Shown here in pieces: positions 33,276 to 45,587 of a DNA stretch of 64,000 nt. A program made the translations under genes and the position numbers. The stretch's first letter is position 1. Each line of letters begins with the position of its first letter. Where the stretch lies: NCBI GenBank assembly GCA_022393335.1, contig JAJEKB010021106.1, positions 646,275-710,274 on the forward strand, given 5' to 3'. This DNA is from Macrotrachela quadricornifera (Eukaryota; Rotifera; Eurotatoria; Philodinida; Philodinidae). The notes under the pieces were generated by a model. The model saw nothing but the letters and a program-made list of their open reading frames with translations. It did no database searches and was not told the origin of the DNA.

Positions 33276-34050
33276 TATTTCATATTGACTAAAAATTGCA
33301 TAGAAAATTTGAAAGAAGTGCAGAAGTAAAATACTATACCTTTTTCTACATTTGGGAGACAAAAAAATAATTTTTACCAGAATATCGATTGTGAATGGTC
33401 CTTACAAAAAAAAAACACATGTAAAACATCGTGAAGGTTATCAATAAGCGAGAATATTCGTCCTTCACTAAAGAAAAAACAGCGGGGCACGCATGATAAA
33501 ACACCGATGTTTAAGCGAATGCAAGGTAAGTTAACATCATGTAATAATATACATATATTATTCAGATAAACACTTCTATGCATATAAAATAAACAAAATA
33601 TTCTGCAATTATACCACGATTCCTTTTTAAAATAACTTTCAATTTTTCTATTCTTCTTGACATTAGAATTCTCTCAGATCTACTAAATGAAATAATCACT
33701 TACTCTATCCAAAATAATACCCACCAACAACTAAAAACATTACCTCACCTCACGAAAAAATAATCCAAAAAATTATACGCACTAAATTTTTCCGACGATT
33801 CTTTTCCAGACTTGCTTTTCTCTGCTACTACACGAGCCAAACATTTTCAATTATTAATAAAATCAAATTTTTAATATCTCACATTCTATCACCGAAATTT
33901 CAAATCCATTCGAAATTATATTTTCTACGATTGCTTTGGCCATTTCGTTTCTATCTTGATTATTTAAATTTATATCCTTTCTTCATTTATATAATTAGAT
34001 TTTTTATAATCTAGATTCCATATGATAAATTGTAAAAACATTCATTTGCT
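33276..34050. other. AT-rich intergenic DNA, nothing recognised
   Basis: No gene or clear repeat. Confidence 0.4.
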
Positions 34051-34051
34051 A

Positions 34052-35435
34052 CCCATGTAAACATGAAACGCAAAGTCGACGCGTTGAAACGCAGTTTCAC
34101 AATAAAACGCGTTCACACGCGATTAAAAACCATTCCACAATGCATTCAAACGCATTTTCAATATAAAACGCGTTGAAATGCGGTTAGAAAAAATATCGAA
34201 ACGCGTCTAAACGCAGTTTTCCTACATAACGTGTTTAAACGCAATCAGAAAATGTATGAGCCGCGTGTCAACACGTTTCTAGAAAAAGCTGAACGCGTTT
34301 AAACGCGTCTTGTTTACTAATTGCATTTAGACGCATTTCAAATATTTTTTCAAGTACGTTGGAATGCACTCATGCTTTCAAGCGCGTTTGTATGCGTTTA
34401 GTTCTTGTTAATCGGATGCGATTTGACGCAAAAATTGCTGTTCTAAAATAATTAACTACGTGATCGAAATCATCCGTTTACATATATTTTATTCATCTAA
34501 ACTTCATTAAACTTCTTAATAAAGAATGTCAGGATAATTTTAAAATAGACAAAAGTTCAATCACACATACAGCAAAGAATCCATATTTTTCTAAAGTTTC
34601 TATATATAATAATAAAAGAATATTGTAATAATTTTCAGCTATCCATAACTCTTTTAACAAATTATACTAAATATTACTATTTAAGTAATATTAAGGACTT
34701 TTCATCATATAATCCGACTAAAAGATTATATGAATAATTATTTATTCATTAAATTCTTCGATAAAATTATTTATCATGTAAACGAAAAAATGAAAGAAAA
34801 ATCATAATATTAGTCGCATGTAGTAGACAATAAAAAAAGATATTATTTTATTAAAAAATAATAAAATTATTTAAAAAGATAAATGAAAAATCATATTATG
34901 TGTTAAATATCTTAACTTCGAAAAAAGTATATCTTATGAAAATGAAGTATTTAATCGACGAAATTCGCATTCAAATATAATTTATTTTCAATAAGAAAAC
35001 ATTTCAAGCTAGTATAGCTCAGTGGTGTGTATGAACGACTTCTGATCACTGGTTCATCTGTTCAAATCTGATCGTCATCGCTTAAGGTAAAATTCAACCC
35101 ATCTACCAAGGTAGACTAAGACAATCGAAAAATGTTGATGATGGTGACTCAGTTCGAATCTGAGATGGATTCGAATATGTTTTTCAAATTTTTTGGATTT
35201 TTTATGAAACGCGTTCAGACGCTTCGAATGTTTCACTGGAGACGCGTTTTTTGCTAAAAATGCGTTTGAACGCAAGTCGAACTATAGACGCGTTCAGATG
35301 CGATTCTAAAAAAATCGCGTCTAAACCCTTCGTTTGTTTCACTGGGGACGCGTTTAGACGCGTTCACTCTTAGCGTTCCACACGCAAATGAAACGCGTTT
35401 CAGACGCGTTTTGAGACAAAAAATATTTACATGGG
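34052..35435. mobile_element. CCCATGTAA-end element, copy 2 (1384 bp)
   Basis: Ends CCCATGTAAACATG and ATTTACATGGG are flanked by TA (34050-34051, 35436-35437). Both subterminal zones (34075-34440 and 35200-35415) are filled with ACGCGTTTAAACGCG-like motifs. The interior is AT-rich. A tRNA-like stretch lies near the right end on the plus strand. In copy 1 it lies near the left end on the minus strand, so copy 2 is inverted relative to copy 1. No transposase. Confidence 0.78.
35011..35165 (+). other. tRNA-like promoter boxes inside copy 2
   Basis: An A-box-like TAGCTCAGTGGTG (35015-35027) is followed by a B-box-like TGTTCAAATCT (35059-35069). Farther on lies a perfect TpsiC-type hairpin CTCAG-TTCGAAT-CTGAG (35148-35164). 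No complete cloverleaf can be drawn. This is likely a decayed or composite tRNA-derived segment carried by the element. Confidence 0.45.
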
Positions 35436-35439
35436 TAAT

Positions 35440-36508
35440 GTAAGAAAAAAATCATGTCCAAATTATATTCGAAACTATTTTTCATTGAATTGCCTTGTCT
35501 ATCTATGATTTGTCCGGACTACATTATATTGTGTCCTTTATTTATATAATGATATTTTCTTTAATTCAGAAGGCATCTGAGAATATTAAACAAAGATTCA
35601 TTATTCACTTTAATTAGAGAAATCATAAACTATCATCGAACACATTCATCCATGCTCTATATTTTATATTTCGATTTTTTCTGTATCTTTTTATCGAAAA
35701 TAAGTTTAATATTCCCCTAATTGTTCATTATTTTATTAATAGGCACAAAAATTTTATATTATACATATAGATGGTGAAATAAAATAAGTTTGATTGTTTT
35801 ACTTTAAACGAAAGTCTCTCTTTTGAAAAAAATAAACACAACTAAAAGTTTTATTTGTTCTGTTGAAAATGAAAATATTCATTTATTTTATTAAAACTAT
35901 TTTTCTTAATTATTTATTTTTAAATTTTGGAAATTAGATGTCAAATTTCGAGAAAGCTATCATTAATCACATTTTTATAAAATATTTAAGTAACAATGAG
36001 AGAAAAAAAATATAAATACAATGTATGATTTTTTACTAACAGAATATTTATTTCTACATTCAAAATATATGTAAACGATAGTCGTATGTTGAAGAACGAA
36101 AAATATCTCATCACTTAGTTATACAAAATAACTCATGCATAGTACGAACGAAAAAAAAGCATAAAAAAGAAACAAAAGGCTCCTATAATCTCGATCAAGT
36201 AAAAGTATTGATCTCTTTTCACTAAATTATCAGAATTGGATCAAAGATAATGAAAGGTCCCATTACAGTGAGATAGCTATATTCATAGTCAATATTTATT
36301 GAAATTAATTATCAACTAGTGACAACTACAACACACATTATTCGATTGTATATATTTGTTATATGTAAAATATGGACTATAATTAAGGCTATTTTAATTC
36401 ATTCATTCATTCATTTATATTGAATAAATATACATTTACCAACACATCGATAAGAGAAAAAGAGCTTATTTAATATTTACTTAATATTATTTAATTTAGT
36501 CAATATTA
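35440..36508. other. Very AT-rich intergenic DNA
   Basis: No gene, RNA or clear repeat was recognised apart from A/T runs and an ATTC microsatellite at about 36400. Confidence 0.4.
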
Positions 36509-36510
36509 GA

Positions 36511-36807
36511 CCTATAACAGTTTCATATTAGTTTCAATCTTGAGAATTGTTTAACAGTTCTTTTGAAAGGAGTTGAACTGTTCGAAAAAATTTTTACTCT
36601 TATAAACAAGTCACAACTCTTCTATTATTAGAAAAACTATCCCGGTAATACAACAATTATGCTCTCTTTTAGGAGTTTTTCCCAATAGTAGAATAGTTTT
36701 ACTGTATTTATAAGGAAAAAAATGTTCAGTTCCTATCAAAGAACTGTTGATATAGATCAGTTCTTTTGAGCAGTTCGTCTAAATTTCGAACTGTGAGCTG
36801 TTATAGG
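36511..36807. repeat. Palindromic MITE with CCTATAACAG ends
   Basis: Ends CCTATAACAG and CTGTTATAGG are perfect inverted repeats. Inner arms (GAACTGTTCG, CGAACTGTGAG; AACAGTTCTTTTGAAAGGAG) pair imperfectly. Confidence 0.7.
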
Positions 36808-37600
36808 TTTAGAAATCAGTTCCGGGAGTTTCGTCGTCGTATAGCATAAATCGATTGAACGACACTGACTGAGCGCCATTAATTCTCGAAATTAGGTAGG
36901 GTAATGGACGCAGTTAACCATTAAACATAACATCATTCGTGAGGATGAAGTAAGACGCAATTCCAGATATAGAATACTGCAAGCAATAGGAATTCCTACA
37001 AATTCCTAGAATTGACGAAACTCGAACAATATTTATCACGAATTTGACGTTGAATAACAATAGAATTCCTAGAATTAGGTGAAACTGATTTCCAAATGTT
37101 TAACATCGCGGAATAGGAAGTATTCTCCGAACTATTTAGCTTTTCATCTTTATAATACATGAAATTGGTCATTGATATTCTTTTTTTTCTCTTTCTTTTC
37201 GCTTTTTTATGAAAATCTATTAGCCGTATTGTTTATACGAAAAAAAGACATGTCGTTTAGTGAGTTTGTTTGCAAACTTATCGAATCACTTTCTCCGAAT
37301 CATCTTCATTTGATTGATCCATAAAACAACATCGGTAATGTGTATAATGCAGAGGTGCAGAATCTTCCAAAAAATTCCCCCCCCCGCGAAAATTTTCTAC
37401 AAAAAATTTCCCCAAAGCTATTTTTTCTTCGCCACTTACAGACCAACTTTATTTGACACAAAATGTAAGTAAAAATAAATATGGCAACATTTTGTTCTAT
37501 TTGTTACTGTTCGTACAATACATGGTTCCCGATTGTTTTGAAAAGTGGGAGGGGCAAAAAAATTGGCCAATAGTATCTCATCTGACTTTCTGGCAGAAAT

Positions 37601-38892
37601 TAAACAAAGAATGTCACTTTTTGTGTTTTGACGATATCTCATTGGCTTTTCATCTTAACGAATCAATTTTTTTTCAAAAGATTCCCCGTTTGACCCTCTA
37701 CAAAACAGTATATATATTAGTTCATTTGATTGTCTAGTTCTTTTCTTCAACAATGAAAAGTAAAGATTTGCGAAAACTCGTACTTTCAAAGTACAAAAAA
37801 GGTGAAGGCTCATCGGAAATATTTCGACATTTAAATGGTGCATTATGTCTTCGAACAGTCAAACGATGGTGCAAAATGATCCGTGAAACAGGCTCTATCG
37901 AACTGTCTACATCCCCAGGTCGTTCACGTACCATTCGAACGAAGGAGTCTATTGAAAAAGTCAAGAATCGCTTGTGTCGGAAGAGAAAAGTAACCAGCCG
38001 AAAATTAGCTGTTGAGCTAAATATTTCTCGCGCTAGTATTCGTCGGATATTGAAAAATGATCTGCTTCTTCGACCGTACAAGAAAATAGTAGAACCACTA
38101 CTAACCGACGAACGTAAAGAGAAAAGACAAAAATTTTCGAAATGGGTATGAACACGTTTCCGAAATGAGGACACGATGAATATTCTGTTCTCGGACGAGA
38201 AACTGTTCGACATAGATGGGATCTACAACTCCCAAAATGATCGTATATGGGCAGTCAGCCGAGCCGAACCTGATAAAAAGGGTGGCGTAAAACAAAAACG
38301 AAAATTTCCTCAGAAAGTGATGGTTTGGTTGGCTGCGTGTTCCAGGGGAGTGTCACCAATTGTCATTTTTGATGAAAGAACGATCGATCATGAGCGATAC
38401 ATTCGAGAAGTACTTCCAGTAGCTCTCAAATACGGAAACGACATCCTGGGAACCGATTAGACATTTCAACAAGATGGTGCAAAGCCTCATGTCCATCATC
38501 TAACGCAACAATGGTGTAAAGACAATTTTCCATCGTTCATAGACAAGGATCATTGGCCTCCAAACAGTCCAGATTTAAATCCTCTAGACTACTCAATATG
38601 GGATGAACTTGCTCATGCTGTTAATTGGGATAAGGTCACGTCGAAAAATAGTCTCATCATCGAAGTGAAGCGAGCGGTCGGAAAGATTCGTCAACAAGTT
38701 GTCTTTGAAAGTTGTGCATCTTGGACTAATAGATTGTATTGCATGTATCAAAATGATGGAAATTATTTTCGATAATAAAAACAGCGTATTTTGTAGAGCT
38801 TTGAACGGGGAATATTTTGAAAAAAAAGAATGATTCGCTACGATGAAAAATGAGTGAGATATCGTCAAAATACAAAAGGTGACATTCTTTAT
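37601..38892 (+). mobile_element. DD37D Tc1/mariner-like transposon
   Basis: Inverted repeats of about 110 bases (37601-37709 and 38781-38892) share AAGAATGTCACTTTTTGTGT-like ends, TTTTGACGATATCTCA and ATTCCCCGTT. They enclose the transposase frame. About 1.29 kb overall, the normal size for the group. The exact outer boundary and TA duplication are not clear. Confidence 0.8.
37753..38775 (+). pseudogene. DD37D transposase with two stop codons
   Basis: A 341-codon frame. The N-terminal helix-turn-helix region (about residues 5-60) is followed by PGRSRT and a second helix-turn-helix (SRKLAVELNISRASIRRIL). The catalytic core has NILFSDEKLF (first Asp), TFQQDGAKPH (second Asp) and WPPNSPDLNPLDYSIWDE. 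There are 37 residues between the second Asp and the Asp of NPLD, hence DD37D (maT-like). Stops: TGA 38149-38151 and TAG 38458-38460. There is no frameshift, so the decay is recent or mild. Confidence 0.9.
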
Positions 38893-39899
38893 GGCCCACT
38901 CGTTACTTGTTCTTACTGCAACGACACAAATAGAGAACTTAAAGATAGAAAAAGAAATAAAACACTTGAAAAATCTACTCAAAAAATCTAAAAACATTCG
39001 TTTGTATTGGAATTTCTATAGCCGTATATATATGACCAGGGTCTCCAAAGGATTAATACAACTACTTTCTGTGAGATTCTGTGAATAGATACTATTTTTA
39101 CTCGACTTTCTACCAGAAAAATGGTGAATTAAATCTGAAAACTTAGCTTCTGTCCAAATCTACCATGCAGTTTTCAAAAATTTGGCAGAAAGTATTAGGA
39201 AGTTTTCCAGGAACTCGGGCATATTTTCAAATTTTGGTGGGGGCTAGACCACCCAGCTCTCCCCTAATCAAGAATCCTGGTACAACGTAGAAGTTCTTTT
39301 AACTTGTTCTTTTCTCAAGCGATCCAAAACAACTGAGCCAGGTGAAACTAATTTAAACAGACCATGTCGTTCTGTTTTTTTTGGAGAAAATCCGATGTTT
39401 ATCTTTTAGTTGAGAGAAACAGTTGTTGAGGCAGGACTTGATGAATGGATCTGTTAGATGAAGCGGTGGTGCATTCTAATGTAACATCACTTCTTCGTCT
39501 AAGGATTTGCGATCCAGAGCTCGATTGCCACAAATGTGTTGCTTCCGGATTATCAAGAACGGAGCATACAAGTAATGTAAAAATTTAAAAGAATGAATTA
39601 TATCCTGTAACAGTTAATTATGACAAGAGCATGGTTTTCCCTTGTGATAGTTTTTTTCAAGATTTCCCCGGTTTGACAAATTGTCAGACTGGGGAAATTT
39701 TGGAAATTGTCAGGCTACGGAATTTTTGGAAAATTATCAGTGTTAATTTTCCAAAATTTCTTCAGTCTCACATTTTTCCAAAGTTTCTCCAGTCTGACAA
39801 TTTCCCAAAATTTCCCCGAGTAATGCAACTTTTCAAAAAATTTCCCTCCTCGCGCGGGGGCGCACGAGGAAGATTCTGCACCTCTGGTGCTGCAATCTG

Positions 39900-40845
39900 T
39901 TATTTTCTAAAAATAGAAGTCGAGATTTATATATTTTGATAAATAACAATATCTTAGAACGATATTTATGAAATTCGTTCATATGAAAAAAACATTTGAT
40001 GCATTCACCTATTATTTAAATTAAATAGTAGAGATAAACGAAAAACTTACGTTGTGATCACTTTTGGGACACCTTGTATAAAATTAACTATACATAAAAT
40101 GTATTTTTAAGTAAATAAAGGTTTAAAAAAATACTGATGTATGTACAATAAAAAATAAAGACAAATAAATTTATAAAGAGATCTTTCAAGAAAAAGTAAA
40201 AATACATCGTGTGAAATATATTTATATTTAAGATATATTTGACTCAATTATCGTACTATTTTCTTTTTCTTTTCTTCTTTTTTTGCCGTTTTGTTCGATT
40301 AATCAAAGTTTATACATAACAAACGAGAATATCTCGATCATTCTCAATCACAGCATATAATGACAAAACACAATTTCAATACGAATAACATGGCAGAACA
40401 ACTCAAAAAAAAAACAAACAGGAATATCTGCCGTATTCAACAACATTTCTCAAATTCTTCAAATTTTATTAAGATAAAGATAAAAATTTGTAAAATGTTT
40501 ATTTTTAGGATTTATTAATAACTCAATAACAAAGAGGAAAAATATATTCCTTTTATAAAGATTATATTTTATTTCTTCTTCGTCAACGATCGAAACTTAT
40601 TTTTATTCAAGATAATAAAATCAGTTGTTTCACTAAATACATTCTCTCTCTTGATAAATGTTAGACAACTATTTCTTCTTCCTGAATGATGAGTGTGAAG
40701 GAAAAGAATAATATTTGACCGATATAAATGAAGTTACAGAGAAGAAAAAATAATAATTGGTGAATTTATAAAAGGTCATTCCCATTCTTTTTCTTTTTCT
40801 TCATTGAACGCAAATATCATTTGATTATAAAAAAGAAAAGTATCC
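39900..40845. other. AT-rich region upstream of the membrane-protein gene
   Basis: No gene or repeat recognised. The last 100 bases contain a pyrimidine-rich stretch (TTCTTTTTCTTTTTCTTC, about 40784-40801) before the start codon and may hold the promoter and 5'-UTR. Confidence 0.4.
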
Positions 40846-41286
40846 ATGAATATAACAATATCTAATATAACAGAAAAAAGGTATAATGATGTTAAACAAA
40901 TAATATTCGAAATCAATCCAACAATATTAAAACTAAATTTATCATTACATCAAAATTTCTATCTTTGGCTTTTATTAATATTAATTTATTGTATTATTAT
41001 TACTATATTAATATATAATTTGAATGATCTCTTATATAAATTAAAATTTACTTTGTTTACGCGTCGATATATAAGTTTATTTGTAATAATAATGACTGTA
41101 TTTTGGATATTTTTTTCATTGATTTGTTCGTTTTTTTTAAATGAACGTATTGATTGGTTTATGTTAAAATCTATTATTGTTTCTTTATTTTGTCTATCGA
41201 TATTGTTATTAATGTTCGTTTGGTTTTGTTTTTTATCAATTTATGAGAAACGAATCAAAATAAATAAATTTATTTATTTTATTTAA
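40846..41286 (+). CDS. Small three-helix membrane protein, unknown function
   Basis: A single-exon 146-residue frame starting at ATG 40846 after CAGTATCC-like leader sequence. It has a polar N-terminus with three N-glycosylation sequons, then three hydrophobic segments at about 38-60, 74-98 and 110-132, each long enough to span a membrane, with basic residues between them and at the C-terminus. Codon use is strongly AT-biased, as in the ceramidase gene 4.3 kb downstream. I do not recognise a family. It is open for 440 bases in DNA where stop codons are very frequent, which supports a real gene, but there is no homology evidence. Confidence 0.5.
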   Translation: MNITISNITEKRYNDVKQIIFEINPTILKLNLSLHQNFYLWLLLILIYCIIITILIYNLNDLLYKLKFTLFTRRYISLFVIIMTVFWIFFSLICSFFLNERIDWFMLKSIIVSLFCLSILLLMFVWFCFLSIYEKRIKINKFIYFI

Positions 41287-44200
41287 ATTGAATTGAAGAC
41301 TACAGAAAATGTTAGATGTTTAGCTTAAATGTAATCGTTTGGGATAAGGCTTTATTTCGACGTTGTTTATTGAGATAGTCATTTTAATATAATGTTTTTA
41401 ACAAAATATTAAAATTAAGTAGAATGAAGAGTTGAAGTAAAAATATGAAATGAAATTAGCAATAGAATAATTAGTGAGAAAAACTGTATGTGGTAATTTT
41501 AATATTTATACTTAAATTTAAGTTATCTGGAGATCTGAAAGTGTAGAAATCGAATTGAATCTATTTAACGTATTATTTGAAATATTTTAATAGATTAACT
41601 ACGTCAGATTTGTTTCAAAAGAAATCAAAGGAGTGATATAGCAATAAATGGATTCTAAAAGCTACAATAGAGAACTACTAGAGCTAACTATGTTCATCTA
41701 TAATTAGTTCATCACTCTCCTTGTTTCACTAAACGCATTAGTCGAAGAAAAATTTTGATTACGTTTTCCACATAATTAATATCAACTTTCTTCATCATTT
41801 TTCAACTTCTCAAAGTAAATCATTGATTATGTTGACTTTGTGATATTTCATATGATTTAAGATATTATTTTAGAATATATAATCCAGCAGATTAAGTTCT
41901 GAAGAATTTGGTGACCATTTTTCTTTCAGAAGGAAACATCTGAAGTTCTTTTTGTATCATTCTTGTGCCGTTCTGATCAATATAAAAGCTAGTCTCAACC
42001 CGTTACAAATTCTAATTTTCATATCCAAATAGCTGGCTTTCCTACTTTCTATAAAATGATAACAGTCAATCACAATACTGTAAACTAAAAAATAAGTTAT
42101 AGAATTTAATGTAGGATATTATAGGAATGCTTATATGAATTCACTAATGAATTTTTAATTCTTCGAAAATAAGATATTCAAAAAATTAAAAATTATAATT
42201 TAATCTTCGAATTAGAAAATCAAAAGTGAATTCATAGAAGCATTTCTAGAATGCTGGATTCTATTTATCAATTTGAGTATATTCTGAAAATTATAAAATC
42301 GAATTTTATTTTCATATATGAACGCAAATTTCTTATAATAACATAAACAAATGATCTTAATTGAAATTTATATAAAATTTTAAACATTTGATTCATAAAA
42401 ATGCACGAAATAACAAATAATTAAATTTAATTTAAATACATAGTAATTATATTGACAAACAGAGCAACTATAGAAATACAAACTATCTACTGACTAGTTA
42501 TTGTTAAAGTATATAATGAATGAAAAACACTATCGACTGCTTATATAAGTAAGTGAACAATGAGCCAATAGCAGTCATCGTTCAAATGACTTTTCCAAAT
42601 GAAAACTGGAATTTTATTAAAATTAGCGTTGATGTTTTACTGTATAGCAAACGTTTCTTTTTTTCGAAAATGAAATTTAATTGTTGTAAATTGGAAAAGC
42701 AAACATTTCCGATGTACTGAAAATTCGTCAGATGAACCATAAAATTTCAAAAATACCTCAACCTATTTGAGGTTCATTTTCCAAATAGCAGAATTTTTAA
42801 AAAATTTACATTGTAATAGCTTTCTCCGAAGAGCGCACTCACTAGAAAAACATGGTGATGAACTCATTATCGATGAACATAGCTAATGTCAGTAGTACAA
42901 CTATATACCTTTCCTTCTTTTGAAATAAACTGATTTTTTCAAAACGTCGCAAAACCTTGGCAACATCCGGTAATTGCATAATTTCTAGAGCTTTTTTCTA
43001 TTTTGTAGTAAAATGCAGCTATAGCTCCTAAGTCATGACTTTTTATCATCTCGAAATTAACAAAAAATGTAAAAATATGTCATGCTATGAAAATGACAGG
43101 GAGCGCTAGTGTACACTTAAATTATATAAAATAAACCGATTATCTCAATAAATGCATTGTAACTCGAAACTTTTTGAAATGTCACAAAACTTTTGGTTCA
43201 CCCAGTCTATGAATGTATGTTTTTATCTGAGAAGAACAATTTAAGAGAAAACATTTTTCAAAAAGAAATTTTTTTTCGTATTCGATTAACTGTTAAAAGG
43301 AAAAAAAAATGTTGAACATTACAATCAATTGTGAAGGATTTTGTTTTCTCTTATATATTTTTATCTAGACGTCTACTAGTTACTATGCGCAAATTTTATA
43401 TTTTCACTTTTTATTGAATTCATATAGTTACATCTGAACGACGAGCGAGTGAATGAATGAATTGATTATTTTAACTTTTTTTCTTCTCTTCATATCGATG
43501 ACGTGTCAGAAATGAATCGACACTGGTTTTTTTTACAACATTTATCGTTCTTTTTCTTAATCACGTGTGATGTGATACGATGAAAATGTAACATTTTCGT
43601 TCTTCGTTGACTATGGAGACACGCACGTATATTTTAAAGTTTTCAATACATAGAAACAAACAGAAATACTTCCTTAAGTAAATGAGTAAGTGCAATTCAT
43701 TTTCTTCATCAATGAGTATTTTCCTGTTACATTTAAAATAATTTTTCTTTCATCTAGAGATTCTATAAAAGATAAATTAAACAATAACGAATTTTATAGT
43801 AAGTTTTTCTTTTTTCATTTTAGAAAGTGAGTAAACGATGTTGAAACAATAATTGAATTTTTTTATTTAAATAAAAGATTATAATAAGATATGGATCGTG
43901 TTTGAATAAAAAATAATCGTATCTAGATATTCCTATTTTATGTTTTACATTTACATAATTTCATCTCTTTGTAATAACTACGAGACATATCGAACATTTT
44001 CTTGTTAATTATTTTTATTCTATTCCAAAAATAGTTACAAAAAAAAATTTTCGAAGATAATATGTATTTATGTCAATTAACACTTAGGAATTCTATCAGA
44101 ATATTTTATCTTCATGTCGACATTATTCTTTGACCTTTATTAATAGATTAATTTGTTCTCTATACTTATGTTCCTCATCTATTTTATCAGGCCAATTGTT

Positions 44201-45587
44201 GACGATAAATATGTTATGTTATATAGAAATTGAACAAGACGAAATCCTTTTCGTAAAAAAATATTGAGTTATTACCTTTGTACTAGAAAGTTCGTTTCTT
44301 TATCTATGTGTTCTACATCGAGAAATGATAACATTTGTTTGAATAATGATCTGTATATTACGAAGAACGAGTTTATGCTATTTCTAAAAATTAGTAAATA
44401 ATTATTATAAAAATTAAAATAAAAATTTATCTCCGTAATAGATGAGATTTGTAAAAAAAATTAAAATATTTTATTTTTATTGAATTTGTAAAGACAATAT
44501 TATGATTCGAGCTAATATCAATCAACTGCTTTTTATGACGCTCATTAAATAAGATAATGATCGTATACCAATAGTCTTGCCTCGGTGTTTTGCAACTGCA
44601 GACATGAAACGATCTCTTATCTTATCTTTCAGCAACATAACATATATTTAATGAAAGAAAGATTTAGAGAAGTGTTGTCAGAAAAGCGGTTATATTATAG
44701 AAAGGATCGATCTTAACCATATTTTTTGACAATTATCTTCAGGTGATTCGTTTTTTTTATTCGATATTACGATAAACGAAAATAATCGTTGCAGAAATTT
44801 TAAACTTCGGTAATTACGGTGAGAGTATTAGGAGTACATTATGTCGATGATTGAAAATACACACATTATATAGTAAAGATTAAACAATAAGCAAATTCGT
44901 TGTATGCTTTACAAATTATTTGAGTTTAGGATGTTAATAAAGAATATCTCAAATGGATAATGGAAGTTTACTAGATGAAGTATTAACATCTAATTGAGAG
45001 AATCCATTCAATAAAAGAACTATTTTGTCTTAAATCCACAAAATGATTCAAAAGTTGTGATTCAGACAAACAGACTGATTTTTTTTCGCAATAATAAAGG
45101 CATGTTTACACTCCATTGCTATAGAGATAAATGGTAAAAATAACCTTTTTTTCAAATATGACTATTGATTTCAATAAGAAAGTTTTGCTTTTTAAGAGAT
45201 GCGAAAGTGATAATTTGTCGAGATAAAATATAAAAAATGAATTATTCTTTTGCTCTACCATAATACATATTAATAGTTTGCTTGATATATGCCTTTTTTT
45301 TTCTTCGTATTTATCCCTATCTATCTGTCTACATTTATTTTGCGTATTCAAACTGAGTGTAGTTTTTGTCTGTTTCTTCATTTTCTAATTTATATTCGAT
45401 GTGCTGTTCGCATTTTGAATGCATGTAGCGAAAAGGTAAGATGAAACCGGGTATGATCATAAACAAATATTAACCAGTTTATTCAAATTGTAATAATGAT
45501 ATTGGATTAGTCCTCAGTATCGTAATGTTTGAATCATCTTGTATTGATTTTTCTAGGTTGAAGTATAAATAAAATTTACTATTCTAA
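41287..45587. other. 4.3 kb AT-rich intergenic region
   Basis: No gene is supported. A 125-base palindrome lies at about 42122-42250 (ATGCTTATATGAATTCACT pairing with AGTGAATTCATAGAAGCAT). The minus-strand frame 45106-45381 has no domain and lies just upstream of the ceramidase gene. The promoter of that gene should lie within 45400-45587. Confidence 0.45.

Larger units (their letters stand above)
37350..39886. mobile_element. Outer TIR element carrying a DD37D transposon
   Basis: Inverted ends CAGAGGTGCAGAATCTTCC (37350-37368) and its complement (39868-39886). The right subterminal zone (39650-39850) is packed with AATTTCCCC and AGTCTGACAA motifs in both orientations; the left has the same type of motif (37377-37420). 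The DD37D transposon 37601-38892 is nested inside. No transposase of its own was seen. Confidence 0.6.

Noticed and set aside
37734..38213. 159-residue minus-strand frame
   Set aside because: It is the antisense shadow of the DD37D transposase.
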